This document shows positions 1 through 8,635 of a DNA stretch of 64,000 nucleotides, piece after piece. Made by a program: the position numbers and the translations under genes. The stretch is taken from positions 62,001-126,000 of the forward strand of contig JAJFKV010000010.1 of NCBI GenBank assembly GCA_021773055.1. The letters run 5' to 3'. Position 1 is the stretch's first letter, and each line of letters starts with the position of its first letter. The notes under the pieces are model-generated. The model was not told the DNA's origin. It did not search any database and saw nothing but the letters and a program-made list of their open reading frames with translations. Origin of the DNA: Woeseiaceae bacterium. GTDB lineage: Bacteria; Pseudomonadota; Gammaproteobacteria; Steroidobacterales; Woeseiaceae.

Positions 1-1724
1 AGACTGTAGTAGGAAGTCTCAGCAACAGCAAAATTCTGCAAATCAAACTGCGAGTGCGCGATAACCGTCCATGCGGTTCGCAGCAGCTTACCGTCAACGG
101 CAGGTTGCTTTGCAACCACCGTTTCGCCGACAGCGATCGCCAGATCAAATTGACTTTGGCGGAACAGGTCTTCGGCCACTGTCGTCAGGACGGCACCCGA
201 CTCCGGATGGTCAGGATAGGTATCTGCGAACCTGAGCCCGCTGTCCAGGTATTGGGCATGCCATTCACTTTTCGCCGCTCCAGCAAGTAACTTTTCGTTC
301 TCGCGATACGAGAGAACGGCAGCGTAACCAGCTTCTGCAGACTTCTCGTGCGCCACATAATCGTAAGAGGTGCGTTCGTACTCGACCGTTGCAGCTTGAA
401 AATCCTCACTTTCGAACAGAATTTCAGCAAGCAGAAAATTGGTGTTGGCACTGTCAGCCTCGCCGGGGAAATACGCCAGATACTTGCGATACCAGTTTGC
501 AGCTTCTCGATAATCGCTTTTCTCGCCGCCCTTTTGTGCCTCGGCGTGATAATACTGCGCCAGGTCTGTCAAATTCGATTTCAGGTGTGCGGCAACACCG
601 GCATTGCTCTCCCGGGGATTGCGCACCCAGAATTCACCATCCATTCCGTAGCGTTCGACAAAGCCCCTCTTGCCGTCGAGAACGAGGCTGGGAAAGCCGC
701 CCTGTTTGTAGGCCTCAATCACCTCGACCTGCAATAACGGCGACTTCGGGTGATAGGGATCGTGCTCGACGAATGCTTCATAAGTTATCGCCGCGTCCTG
801 ATAGCGCTCTTTCTCGAGATACAGGTCGCCGAGATTGCGATAAATGACGTAGCTGTAATGTGGATTGCCGCGACTGGCAAGGAAGCTATCGATGCTGTCG
901 GCGCCCTCCATATAGGAAAAGCTGATGCTCAAGACCCGAAACGTATCCTCAACCAGTTCACGCTCTGCCCGCTTCAAACTTTGCAGTCGTTTCTCACCCT
1001 CCTCAATTTCGATGTCACCGACCTTTCGATCAAGCAGTTCGAAAAAGGGGCTCAGACTATCTTCGTGCCAGGCCAGCTTGAACTGTGACCAACCCAGCTT
1101 GTACAAGGATTGCTCATAAAAACGGGACTCTTCACCGTATTTCACAACAACCTGGTAAGCCGCTTCCGAATCGTTGTAGCGCTTGCGCAAGAACAACATT
1201 TCTCCGCGGCGAAATTGCACTTCGTCGACCAATAATGTGTCCGGGTATCTGCCGACAAGTTCATCGAGAACATCTAGCGCAGCGTCGGTACGACCACCGA
1301 TCTCATAGGCACGAGCCAGTTGATACAGCACGGTATCGTTACGCCGGTAATCGGGATAAGCCTCGAGCAACTGCTGGTACAGGCCGACGGCGTTGTTGTA
1401 TCCGGTGTGATCCAGAGCATCGATGTTCTTTACTAGCTGCTCTGCTTCGGTAGCCTCAAGTTCAAGATCGCCGAGGCGGCGCATAGCTTCTGCCCGCAGC
1501 TCCGGATCGTCCGAAACCAGGTCCAGAAACGCCCGATAGTTATCACGCGCAAGCGATGAGCTACCCAATATAATTTTGCCCGGACGAATATCGACCTGCT
1601 TTTTATCGAGGCTTTTGATGGTGTCTTTTTCGTCCACACGCGCAGCATCGACCGGCGTCGAAATCAGCATCGCCAACGCCGTAACCAGCACGGTCAGTGT
1701 CGTAAGGATCGGACGCAATATCAC
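1..1724 (-). CDS. Secreted tetratricopeptide-repeat protein, partial (C-terminus off the left edge)
   Basis: The frame reads leftward from a GTG at 1724 and stays open to base 1, giving about 574 visible residues. The GTG overlaps the TGA of the upstream TPR gene by four bases (GTGA), so the two are probably translationally coupled. The N-terminus is a signal peptide (hydrophobic run ending near STPVDAA). The rest is helical repeat with TPR-like phrases such as LYQQLLEAYP, YQLARAYE and LDELVGRYPD, each followed by another about 34 residues on. TPR proteins are scaffolds for protein-protein contacts; here the location is probably periplasmic. I recall similar TPR pairs beside ExbB/ExbD/AgmX-type genes in Gammaproteobacteria, which could lie beyond the left edge, but that is inference. 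No enzymatic motif is visible. Confidence 0.8.
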   Translation of the reverse strand, partial: MILRPILTTLTVLVTALAMLISTPVDAARVDEKDTIKSLDKKQVDIRPGKIILGSSSLARDNYRAFLDLVSDDPELRAEAMRRLGDLELEATEAEQLVKNIDALDHTGYNNAVGLYQQLLEAYPDYRRNDTVLYQLARAYEIGGRTDAALDVLDELVGRYPDTLLVDEVQFRRGEMLFLRKRYNDSEAAYQVVVKYGEESRFYEQSLYKLGWSQFKLAWHEDSLSPFFELLDRKVGDIEIEEGEKRLQSLKRAERELVEDTFRVLSISFSYMEGADSIDSFLASRGNPHYSYVIYRNLGDLYLEKERYQDAAITYEAFVEHDPYHPKSPLLQVEVIEAYKQGGFPSLVLDGKRGFVERYGMDGEFWVRNPRESNAGVAAHLKSNLTDLAQYYHAEAQKGGEKSDYREAANWYRKYLAYFPGEADSANTNFLLAEILFESEDFQAATVEYERTSYDYVAHEKSAEAGYAAVLSYRENEKLLAGAAKSEWHAQYLDSGLRFADTYPDHPESGAVLTTVAEDLFRQSQFDLAIAVGETVVAKQPAVDGKLLRTAWTVIAHSQFDLQNFAVAETSYYS

Positions 1725-3568
1725 TGCAGTGCCTCCCCTTCCGTCGCGGCGACATCGTAAATCGCTGCCAGCGCAAATCGTGCCTGAACCGTGTAGATAT
1801 CCAGTCGTTGCTTCTGCGCCTGCAATTCGCCGACAGCAATCTCCTGCAAGAATGAACGTTGCTGCGCCAGTGCATTTTCAACCCGCATTTTCGTGCCTTC
1901 GATTCTCGGTCCAAGACCGTAAACGCGATCGCTGAGCTCAGCGAAATGCACGGGCTCGCTGCGGATACTTTCATCGATCTGTCGCCGTGCGCGCTGTGTA
2001 GCCACCAACGACTCGCCGGCGTCATTTAGATTTCGACGAATGCGCCACAAGCGATCCTTGAAATCGCGCTCGAGCTGCCACTGCAGGACTCCCTTCAGTA
2101 ATTGTATTTTGTCGCGGACTTCGAGGGCCTCCGGAATACTGGACTGCAGCACCGGCGTACTTTCAAGCCCGGTAATTTCTCCCCACATCTCAAACTCTGA
2201 TCGCGTTGCAAGCGCAAGCCAGTCGTGGCTCTCCTCGATATTGTTCAGCGTCGAATCGAATTCGAGCTTCTGACTAACCATGCCATCGAGATCAGCGCGG
2301 CCCAGCGCGTCTTCCACACGTGGCAGTCGCTCCTTGTAGGCTTGCTTGCGGGTCTCCAGCATGTTGCCGTAGACATCGATACTTCCTTGCCAGCCGTCGA
2401 GGTTCCGGTACAGATAATTCAAGTCGCGATAGTTCTTCAGGCCTTCCTGGAATTCATGCGTCGCGAGCAAGTGAAACAGATATCGTGCTTCGGGGCCTTC
2501 CGGTAATTTTTCGAGCTGCCAGTACCACCCTGTGCTGTCCAGCGGATCAGTCGCCAGGAACTCATCAAACATCTTGCCAGATTCGATGTGAGCGATCGTT
2601 CGATCCAGCCGGTTCGTCTCCTCGTAAAAGGCCTCGATCGCATTCAGGTAGTGATCCGCGGCCTGACTGATTGAATCCAGCTTCGCCATGGCATAAGGAA
2701 TTGCCAGCATCGACTCCTGTACTGCGGGATCGAGCAAGTTGCGACCACGCAGTTCCATCCATGGCACCAGTGCGCGGCGGTAATTATCCATCTCGGCGTC
2801 AGCCCAACCGACGCCGAGCAATGCCTTGTTCGAAAACGGTCCTTCAAGACGAACGCGCTGCAACGGTGCTTTTGCTGCCGTCGGCTGACCGTCCTGCAAC
2901 AATGCGTAACCCAGTGCGAGATTTGCTTTGTCTCGTAGTGAGGTCAGTTCTTCGTTGAATGGATTCAGATTACCCAGGTCGTTCAGCAACGTCTGTGCTT
3001 CCGCAACCCGACCACTACGGACTAACGCTACACCGATATTAAATTTCGCATAGCTCGCCCATTCCGTTTTACCCTTCCAGTTCTGCAACAGAGCGACAGC
3101 GCTATCGTATTTTCCAGCGTCTATCAGGATTTGCGCGTGCAACATCAGTGCTTCGCGCTGCAGGTTTTTCGGCAACTCGCCCGAGACGAAACTCAGCGCT
3201 TGTTCGGACTTATCCAGATATCCACGCTGATACCAGATCTTGGCGAGGAAAAACCAGGTCCGGTCACGAATTTCCGTGGAAACGTTGTCTGCCAGCAGCC
3301 TTTCAAAAATGGCCGCCGCTTCAAGATGATGGCCATACGACAAGTACATGCCGCCGAGTAACAGCTCTGCTTGCTCCGCGTGGTCGTCGAGCTGCTGCTG
3401 GCTTTGCGCAGCCAGCAGTCTGACTATCGCCGGAAAATAGTCTTCCTGGTAGAAATAGAACAGGACCTCGCCATATTGCGGGTCTTCGACAACAATCGCT
3501 CCGCTGTCATCGTTCGCCGCATACGCCACAGGCACCATTAGCACCAACAGGGCCAATAGTGAACGCAT
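1721..3568 (-). CDS. Secreted tetratricopeptide-repeat protein
   Basis: 615 residues from the ATG at 3568, which opens a clear signal peptide (MRSLLALLVLMVPVAYAAND). A longer reading from a TTG at 3598 would put ten polar residues ahead of the signal and overlap the preceding gene, so I prefer 3568. The mature part is alpha-helical repeat: early segments (ILLGGMYLSYGHHLEAAAIFERLL-like, then SEQALSF, FNIGVALVRSGRVAEAQ, NLALGYALLQDGQ) are TPR-like, and the C-terminal third looks coiled-coil (long Arg/Gln/Glu-rich helices). Its stop overlaps the start of the next TPR gene. Likely a periplasmic or outer-membrane-associated scaffold; function unknown. Confidence 0.85.
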   Translation of the reverse strand: MRSLLALLVLMVPVAYAANDDSGAIVVEDPQYGEVLFYFYQEDYFPAIVRLLAAQSQQQLDDHAEQAELLLGGMYLSYGHHLEAAAIFERLLADNVSTEIRDRTWFFLAKIWYQRGYLDKSEQALSFVSGELPKNLQREALMLHAQILIDAGKYDSAVALLQNWKGKTEWASYAKFNIGVALVRSGRVAEAQTLLNDLGNLNPFNEELTSLRDKANLALGYALLQDGQPTAAKAPLQRVRLEGPFSNKALLGVGWADAEMDNYRRALVPWMELRGRNLLDPAVQESMLAIPYAMAKLDSISQAADHYLNAIEAFYEETNRLDRTIAHIESGKMFDEFLATDPLDSTGWYWQLEKLPEGPEARYLFHLLATHEFQEGLKNYRDLNYLYRNLDGWQGSIDVYGNMLETRKQAYKERLPRVEDALGRADLDGMVSQKLEFDSTLNNIEESHDWLALATRSEFEMWGEITGLESTPVLQSSIPEALEVRDKIQLLKGVLQWQLERDFKDRLWRIRRNLNDAGESLVATQRARRQIDESIRSEPVHFAELSDRVYGLGPRIEGTKMRVENALAQQRSFLQEIAVGELQAQKQRLDIYTVQARFALAAIYDVAATEGEALQ

Positions 3569-3601
3569 GTGACTAGCTATGGAGCGACCTCGGGGCAAAA
3601 A

Positions 3602-4147
3602 TCACTCCCACTCTTTGATGATAAATTCGGGCTGCTGTTTCTTAACTCGATCTGTTATTTCCAGCTCAACATACTTGGCGCCAATTCCTTTATTGAAGTT
3701 CAAAGTGGCACCGCGTCGGTAATCTCGAACATGCGGACCTTTGCCCGTGAAGATTGCGACCAGTTCATGATCACCGGTTTTTAAATTGGCCATATGCACT
3801 CGATGTACGCCGCCGCGAATTAACGCGTCAGCCTCCCGAACTGTGTACAGATAGTTAGCGACTTCTTTGCCGTCGATTTTGATGTTGACCGAATCAAGCT
3901 CAAAGTACTCGCCAACGTCCATGGAAATGAAAAATGCGACTTGTGAGTTAGCCGGGAACAGCAACTCCTCTTCCAGCAGGAACAAGTCCCGATTGAGATC
4001 GAGCACTTCTTTTTTCAGCGTCTGCACATCCCGGTCGAGGCTACGAAATTCCTCGCGGGATTCAGCTTCGCCACCATCCTGCGCTACAGCCACCATACTA
4101 AATGCAAGCGTCGCTGCTGCCACCAGACTGATCAATGTCTTCGTCAC
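3602..4147 (-). CDS. Small secreted coiled-coil protein, first gene of the TPR operon
   Basis: 181 residues from a GTG at 4147, preceded by a good AGGAG ribosome site eight bases upstream. It has a signal peptide ending around VAVAQ, a charged coiled-coil of about 40 residues (SLDRDVQTLKKEVLDLNRD) and then a beta-rich domain with conserved-looking phrases (FFISMDVGEYFELDSV, GGVHRVHMANL, HELVAIFTGKG, GATLNF). It lies 33 bases upstream of the two TPR genes on the same strand, so it is probably one operon. I believe homologues sit beside TPR/ExbB-type loci in other Gammaproteobacteria, sometimes with misleading regulator names; the signal peptide argues against a DNA-binding role. Function unknown. 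Confidence 0.8.
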   Translation of the reverse strand: MTKTLISLVAAATLAFSMVAVAQDGGEAESREEFRSLDRDVQTLKKEVLDLNRDLFLLEEELLFPANSQVAFFISMDVGEYFELDSVNIKIDGKEVANYLYTVREADALIRGGVHRVHMANLKTGDHELVAIFTGKGPHVRDYRRGATLNFNKGIGAKYVELEITDRVKKQQPEFIIKEWE

Positions 4148-4177
4148 TATCTATTCTCCTGCCGACAAGTGCATTCG

Positions 4178-4675
4178 TTACTCTCTTAGCAACGAACGAA
4201 TCTGATCGAGATATTTGTCTTCGTACCCGGGTTTGTAACCATGATGAACATGGCGAATATTACCTTCACGATCGACCAGCACTGTGACCGGCATCGCGTC
4301 CACTTCGTAGAGCTTGCTGACTTCCTTGTGTGCATCGAAGAGCACCGGGAAATTCACACCAAGCTCATCGATCATTTGCATCGCCCGACGTGAGTCGTCA
4401 TCGATGTTCACACCGAGAAGGTTGAAACCCACGCGTTCATAGCGCGTATACAACTCGTCCAGCAATGGCATCTCCTGACGGCACGGACCGCACCAGGTCG
4501 CCCAAAAATTAATCATTACGACATCGCCGCGATACTCCGACAGACGCAGGTTTTCGCCCGTAGAGCTCTTAAGAGCGAAGTCAGGCGCCGTCTGGCCCTC
4601 CAGGCCAGAAGATGCAAGCGAGGTTGCCGCAAATACGGTTACCACCAGTCCAAGTGCTAAATTCTTGATTTTCAT
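4178..4675 (-). CDS. TlpA/ResA-family thiol-disulfide oxidoreductase
   Basis: 165 residues from the ATG at 4675, with AAGGA just upstream. A longer start at 4735 would only add polar residues before the signal peptide (MKIKNLALGLVVTVFAATSLASS). The mature protein is a thioredoxin fold of the TlpA/ResA type: the phrase FALKSSTGENLRLSEYRGDV, then INFWATWCGPC with the CxxC active site, then the cis-Pro loop (DAMPVTVLVD). Family members reduce periplasmic disulfides, for example in cytochrome c maturation or copper-centre assembly, using electrons from DsbD/CcdA. It stands 31 bases upstream of the TPR operon on the same strand and could be co-transcribed. The specific partner cannot be told from the sequence. 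Confidence 0.9.
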   Translation of the reverse strand: MKIKNLALGLVVTVFAATSLASSGLEGQTAPDFALKSSTGENLRLSEYRGDVVMINFWATWCGPCRQEMPLLDELYTRYERVGFNLLGVNIDDDSRRAMQMIDELGVNFPVLFDAHKEVSKLYEVDAMPVTVLVDREGNIRHVHHGYKPGYEDKYLDQIRSLLRE

Positions 4676-4917
4676 CAATCCATTCCTTGTTTTTTTGCCC
4701 GATTCCTTCCGTTGACCCCGAATGGTGACAGTCAAGGCCCGTCCGGGCCGTGATAATCGTCACAAATGCCCGGATTTCCTAAACATAATGGCAGTGAATT
4801 CTTGAGACGGGGATTTCACGCAATCCTCACAGATTACGTTAAATTGGCGCTATCCCCAAAGATTTTTTTTGCCAGCTATCTCAGACCTATAATAGGCGTA
4901 TCAGCCTGAATTTAAAG

Positions 4918-4957
4918 TGAAAATCCGTCGCCTTTCAGCGACATCGGCGGATTTTTC
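4918..4957 (-). terminator. Probable intrinsic terminator after apbE
   Basis: An inverted repeat pairs AAAATCCG (4920-4927) with CGGATTTT (4948-4955) around a 20-base loop, just past the apbE stop. Read on the minus strand the stem ends in a short T-rich stretch. The T run is weak, so this is moderate evidence. The rest of the 4676-4961 gap shows only AT-rich sequence with no gene. Confidence 0.4.
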
Positions 4958-4961
4958 GGCC

Positions 4962-6002
4962 TCATTCTGGTGCGGGAATTATGGGTTGCTCAAGACCGTC
5001 AGAGAAGAACACCTGGCCCGCGGCGTCAATGACGATACTTTCGTAATCCGGCAGTGTTGCGATCATCCGCAAGCCATGATCGACGCCCATCACGAAGACA
5101 CTGGTCGACAAAGCATCCGTCGTTACCGCATCAGGACCGAAGACCGTAGCGCTGTGTATGCCGCTGGCCGGCGCTCCGGTACCGGGTTGGATGATGTGGT
5201 GATAGCGGACGCCATCCTCTTCGAAGAATCGTTCGTAGTCACCCGAGGTTGAAATCGCCTCGTCCTGCAGCGGCACCGAAATGGCGACCTCGCCATCGAC
5301 GCGCGGATCCCGGATTCCGACCATCCAGGGGCGGCCTCGACGATCGCCGAGGAGCCTGGAGTCCCCGCCAGCAGTCACTATTGCGTTTTCGACGCCCTTT
5401 GATCGCAGGATATCGATGCCACGTTCAACGACATATCCTTTAGCGATCCCGCCGAGATTAATTCGCACGCCGTGTCGCTGGAAATGCACTGTGCGGTTCG
5501 CGTCGTCCATTTCGACGAAACGATAGTCGATATTCAGGAGCTCGGCTTCCACCGTCGCAGCATCAGGGCGTTGGTGCTCGCGAAAGTCGTAGTGCTGTCC
5601 GACGCTTTCATATGTGATGTCGAACGATCCCTGCGTCAACACCGATATTTGCAGCGAACGAGCGATCAATCGATACAATTCTTCGCCGCAGCGAACCGGT
5701 GCATCCGCAGCATCGCGGTTGATTTTCGAGATTTCGCTATCATCTTTGTAGGTACTCATGAGGTGATCGATTCTGGCCGCCTCCTGAAAAACCGCCTCAA
5801 GGGCAGCGGGTCCCGCCTCGGGATCGTCGCTCCATAGGTAGACACTAACCTCGGTACCCATCATCGGTCGGGCGTCGCCGAGCCACTCTGCAACAGCTGC
5901 CAATGGCGTCATCAACACCATGAGCATCGCTAGTTTTGGCCCGAGCCTGAGGTTATGCTTGGGATTACAACCTCTATACAAGGAGCAGGACTGTGATTTC
6001 AT
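4962..6002 (-). CDS. apbE: FAD:protein FMN transferase (ApbE family)
   Basis: 346 residues from the ATG at 6002, which has GAGGAA eight bases upstream. The enzyme transfers FMN from FAD to a Thr of a target flavoprotein and acts in the periplasm. The N-terminus has a hydrophobic segment (KLAMLMVLMTPLAAVAEW) fitting a signal or anchor, though it follows about 25 polar residues, so a later start is possible. ApbE hallmarks are visible: MMGTEVSVYLW, the metal/flavin loop INLGGIAKGYVVERG, IVTAGGDSRLLGD, MVGIRDPR, STSGDYERFF and the late TDALSTSVFVMG. Known targets include NqrB/C and RnfG/D, none of which is in the window. The first ten bases overlap the divergent lemA start. Confidence 0.92.
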   Translation of the reverse strand: MKSQSCSLYRGCNPKHNLRLGPKLAMLMVLMTPLAAVAEWLGDARPMMGTEVSVYLWSDDPEAGPAALEAVFQEAARIDHLMSTYKDDSEISKINRDAADAPVRCGEELYRLIARSLQISVLTQGSFDITYESVGQHYDFREHQRPDAATVEAELLNIDYRFVEMDDANRTVHFQRHGVRINLGGIAKGYVVERGIDILRSKGVENAIVTAGGDSRLLGDRRGRPWMVGIRDPRVDGEVAISVPLQDEAISTSGDYERFFEEDGVRYHHIIQPGTGAPASGIHSATVFGPDAVTTDALSTSVFVMGVDHGLRMIATLPDYESIVIDAAGQVFFSDGLEQPIIPAPE

Positions 6003-6580
6003 TCTTGATATTCCTCGGCATCATTGTCGCAATAATCTTGTGGCTCGTCGGAATTTACAACCGGCTCGTTAATGAACGCAATCGTGTCCGCAATGCATTC
6101 GCCCAAATCGATGTGCAACTGACCCGTCGTTACGACCTGATCCCTAACCTCATTGAGGCCGTCAAGGGATACATGAAGCATGAGCGTGAAACCCTCGAGG
6201 CCGTTATTCAGGCCAGAAATAATGCGGTTTCAAATCTCGATGCTGCCAAAGCGGATCCAGCCAACGCAGAAGCCATGAAGAAACTCGGCGCGTCTGAAGG
6301 CGCCCTCGGCAGCGCTCTGGGCCGACTGTTCGCACTTTCGGAAGCTTATCCTGATCTCAAGGCGAATCAAAATATGATGCAGTTTCAAGAAGAGCTCGCG
6401 AGTACCGAAAACAAGGTGGCTTTCTCACGGCAGGCATTCAATGATGCCGTCCTCGGTTACAACAACACGGCTGAGAATTTTCCCAATAACATCATCGCCG
6501 GATTTTTCAGTTTCAAGCTCGCCAGCTTTCTGGAAATTGATTCGGAAGAAAAACGTGAGGCACCGGAAGTTTCGTTCTAG
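5993..6580 (+). CDS. lemA: LemA family protein
   Basis: 195 residues from a GTG at 5993 with AAGGAG at optimal spacing. There is one N-terminal membrane helix (FLIFLGIIVAIILWLVGIYN) followed by the LemA helical domain; the diagnostic phrase is LTRRYDLIPNLIEAVKGYM, and AVLGYNNTAENFP sits near the C-terminus. LemA proteins are single-pass inner-membrane proteins with the helical domain on the periplasmic side. They are repeatedly found next to HtpX/M48 peptidases, exactly as here (12 bases upstream of one). Biochemical role is not established. Confidence 0.93.
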   Translation: MISFLIFLGIIVAIILWLVGIYNRLVNERNRVRNAFAQIDVQLTRRYDLIPNLIEAVKGYMKHERETLEAVIQARNNAVSNLDAAKADPANAEAMKKLGASEGALGSALGRLFALSEAYPDLKANQNMMQFQEELASTENKVAFSRQAFNDAVLGYNNTAENFPNNIIAGFFSFKLASFLEIDSEEKREAPEVSF

Positions 6581-6592
6581 CCGACTAATCAC

Positions 6593-8542
6593 GTGAACTT
6601 TTTTGCCGCTCAGGATCAGGCGCGCCGCTTGTCGCGGCGGCTGGTGCTTGCTTATGGTCTGGCGACCATTGGCATCGTCCTTAGCGTGACTGCAATTGTA
6701 GGTTTCGTCCTGTTCAATTTCTCGATCGGCGACTATGCCTATACACCAGCTCAGTTTGTTCGGGCACAGGCACCCGTATTGTTCGCTGCGGGACTTATCA
6801 CGGCGCTGTTAATATTCGGATCCAGTCTTTACAAGACATCAAAACTGTCAGCAGGCGGCGGTCGAGTCGCGATCGATATGGGTGGCACGCTCGTACCAAG
6901 CAATGTCCAGGACCCTCTTCGGCAGCGCCTGCGCAATGTCGTCGAGGAAATGGCGATCGCATCCGGAGTCCCGGTACCCGAGATATACGTCCTCGAAGCA
7001 GAGCAAGGAATCAACGCGTTCGCAGCTGGATTTTCGCCAAGCGATGCGGCGGTCGCGGTAACTCGCGGCACACTGGAACTCCTTGATCGCGATGAACTTC
7101 AAGGTGTTATCGCGCACGAGTTCAGCCACATTCTAAATGGCGACATGAAACTCAACATCCGCCTGATGGGTGTTCTTTTTGGAATTATGGCCCTCGGTCT
7201 GATTGGGAGATTGATTGTTCGTGGCGGCTTTCATTCGGGCATGCTGTCCAGCCGCCGGCAGCGCGGCCATCCCGCCATCCTGGTCGTTGGAATCGGGCTC
7301 GTGATTGTCGGTGGCCTTGGCGTGTTTTTTGCGCGCATCATTAAAGCGGGGGTATCGCGACAACGTGAATACCTTGCGGATGCCTCCGCCGTGCAGTTCA
7401 CGCGGCAAAGCACGGGCATCGCCAATGCTCTGAAAAAAATTGGCGGCTACAGCGAGGGCTCGAACATTACCGCGAGCGACCCCGAAGAAGTCAGCCACAT
7501 GCTATTTGGCAGCGGCGCGAGCCTTATGGGAATGTTCGCGACACACCCTCCCCTGGTAGAACGCATTCAGGCCCTTGACCCGAGCTTTCGGGAACGTGAT
7601 TTTCCTCGCGTCGACGCACGGCAACGAAATTTAGCCGCGGACACAGAATCCGATTCCCGGCCGGCCGCATTTGCCAACATTGCCGCCGCACCAGCTGTTG
7701 TCGCTGAGAGCACAGGGACACTGGCCGACTCGATATCCAGGTCGGTGGGGCAACCGCAGCATGAGCACATCGAATTCGCCCAGGGTTTGCGGCAATCGAT
7801 CCCGGAATCACTGTACGATGCCGCCCATTCGCCGGAGCTGGCTTATCTGCTGGCGGTTGCACTCATACTCGATCGATCAGGAAAACATAGCGACCGCCAG
7901 CTCTCACTGGTCCATGAGCAACTCGGACAGCAGCGCGCACAATTCGTACGGCGCTTTTATGATGAGCTTTCAACGATTGGGGCAGAATTTCGGCTGCCGA
8001 TATTGGAAATCGCTTTTCCCGCATTGAAAATGCGCCCTGCGCAGGAGCTGTCCTACCTCATCTCTCTGGCCAGCCGACTCATCGAAGTAGACGGCGAAAT
8101 AGAGCTATTTGAATTTTGCTTCCATCGAGTAATGACGAGCAATCTCAATCAGGCAATCGATCCCGCCGGGAAGCAGAAATCAATACGATCAAGACGTCGT
8201 AACCTGCAGACCGCGGCGACGGACCTGCTGCGCATACTGGCGGACTACGGCCACGACACTGAAGCAGAGCGAATGGCCGCATTCGAGGCCGGAACTGCGA
8301 CGCTTGGTCCCTGGGCGCGGGATGCTGAATTTAGGTCGGATCGTGAACATACAGTGACGATCCTCAACAACAGTCTGGATATTCTACTCGGCCTGAACAG
8401 TAAGGGGCAGGACTCGCTGCTGCGCGCCGTCAGTGCGACCGCATCGCACGACGGCAAATTGTCGATTACTGAAGCTGAGCTGATCCGTGCTATCTGCGCG
8501 ACATTGGGTTACCCACTACCTCCCATTCTCATACAGCAGTAG
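6593..8542 (+). CDS. M48 family membrane metalloprotease (HtpX-like) with extended C-terminal domain
   Basis: 649 residues from a GTG at 6593. Two N-terminal TM helices (about 18-40 and 58-76) precede the peptidase domain. The zinc site is H175-E176-x-x-H179 in AHEFSHILNGD, with the third ligand E259 in QREYLADA; two further TM helices (about 188-207 and 228-248) lie between, the typical HtpX arrangement. The family degrades misfolded membrane proteins. HtpX itself is about 290 residues, so the roughly 300-residue C-terminal half is additional. It is helical, soluble-looking and ends with an ITEAELIRAICATLGYP phrase reminiscent of TerB-like tellurite-resistance folds. Operon with lemA. Confidence 0.9.
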   Translation: MNFFAAQDQARRLSRRLVLAYGLATIGIVLSVTAIVGFVLFNFSIGDYAYTPAQFVRAQAPVLFAAGLITALLIFGSSLYKTSKLSAGGGRVAIDMGGTLVPSNVQDPLRQRLRNVVEEMAIASGVPVPEIYVLEAEQGINAFAAGFSPSDAAVAVTRGTLELLDRDELQGVIAHEFSHILNGDMKLNIRLMGVLFGIMALGLIGRLIVRGGFHSGMLSSRRQRGHPAILVVGIGLVIVGGLGVFFARIIKAGVSRQREYLADASAVQFTRQSTGIANALKKIGGYSEGSNITASDPEEVSHMLFGSGASLMGMFATHPPLVERIQALDPSFRERDFPRVDARQRNLAADTESDSRPAAFANIAAAPAVVAESTGTLADSISRSVGQPQHEHIEFAQGLRQSIPESLYDAAHSPELAYLLAVALILDRSGKHSDRQLSLVHEQLGQQRAQFVRRFYDELSTIGAEFRLPILEIAFPALKMRPAQELSYLISLASRLIEVDGEIELFEFCFHRVMTSNLNQAIDPAGKQKSIRSRRRNLQTAATDLLRILADYGHDTEAERMAAFEAGTATLGPWARDAEFRSDREHTVTILNNSLDILLGLNSKGQDSLLRAVSATASHDGKLSITEAELIRAICATLGYPLPPILIQQ

Positions 8543-8635
8543 CCGCCAGGTCGGGAGCAACGCTCCGCCTGTATCACCCTGATAGAGTACTAGCGTATTA
8601 TTGAACTCCAGAGCGAAGCGGACATCAAATTGAGC

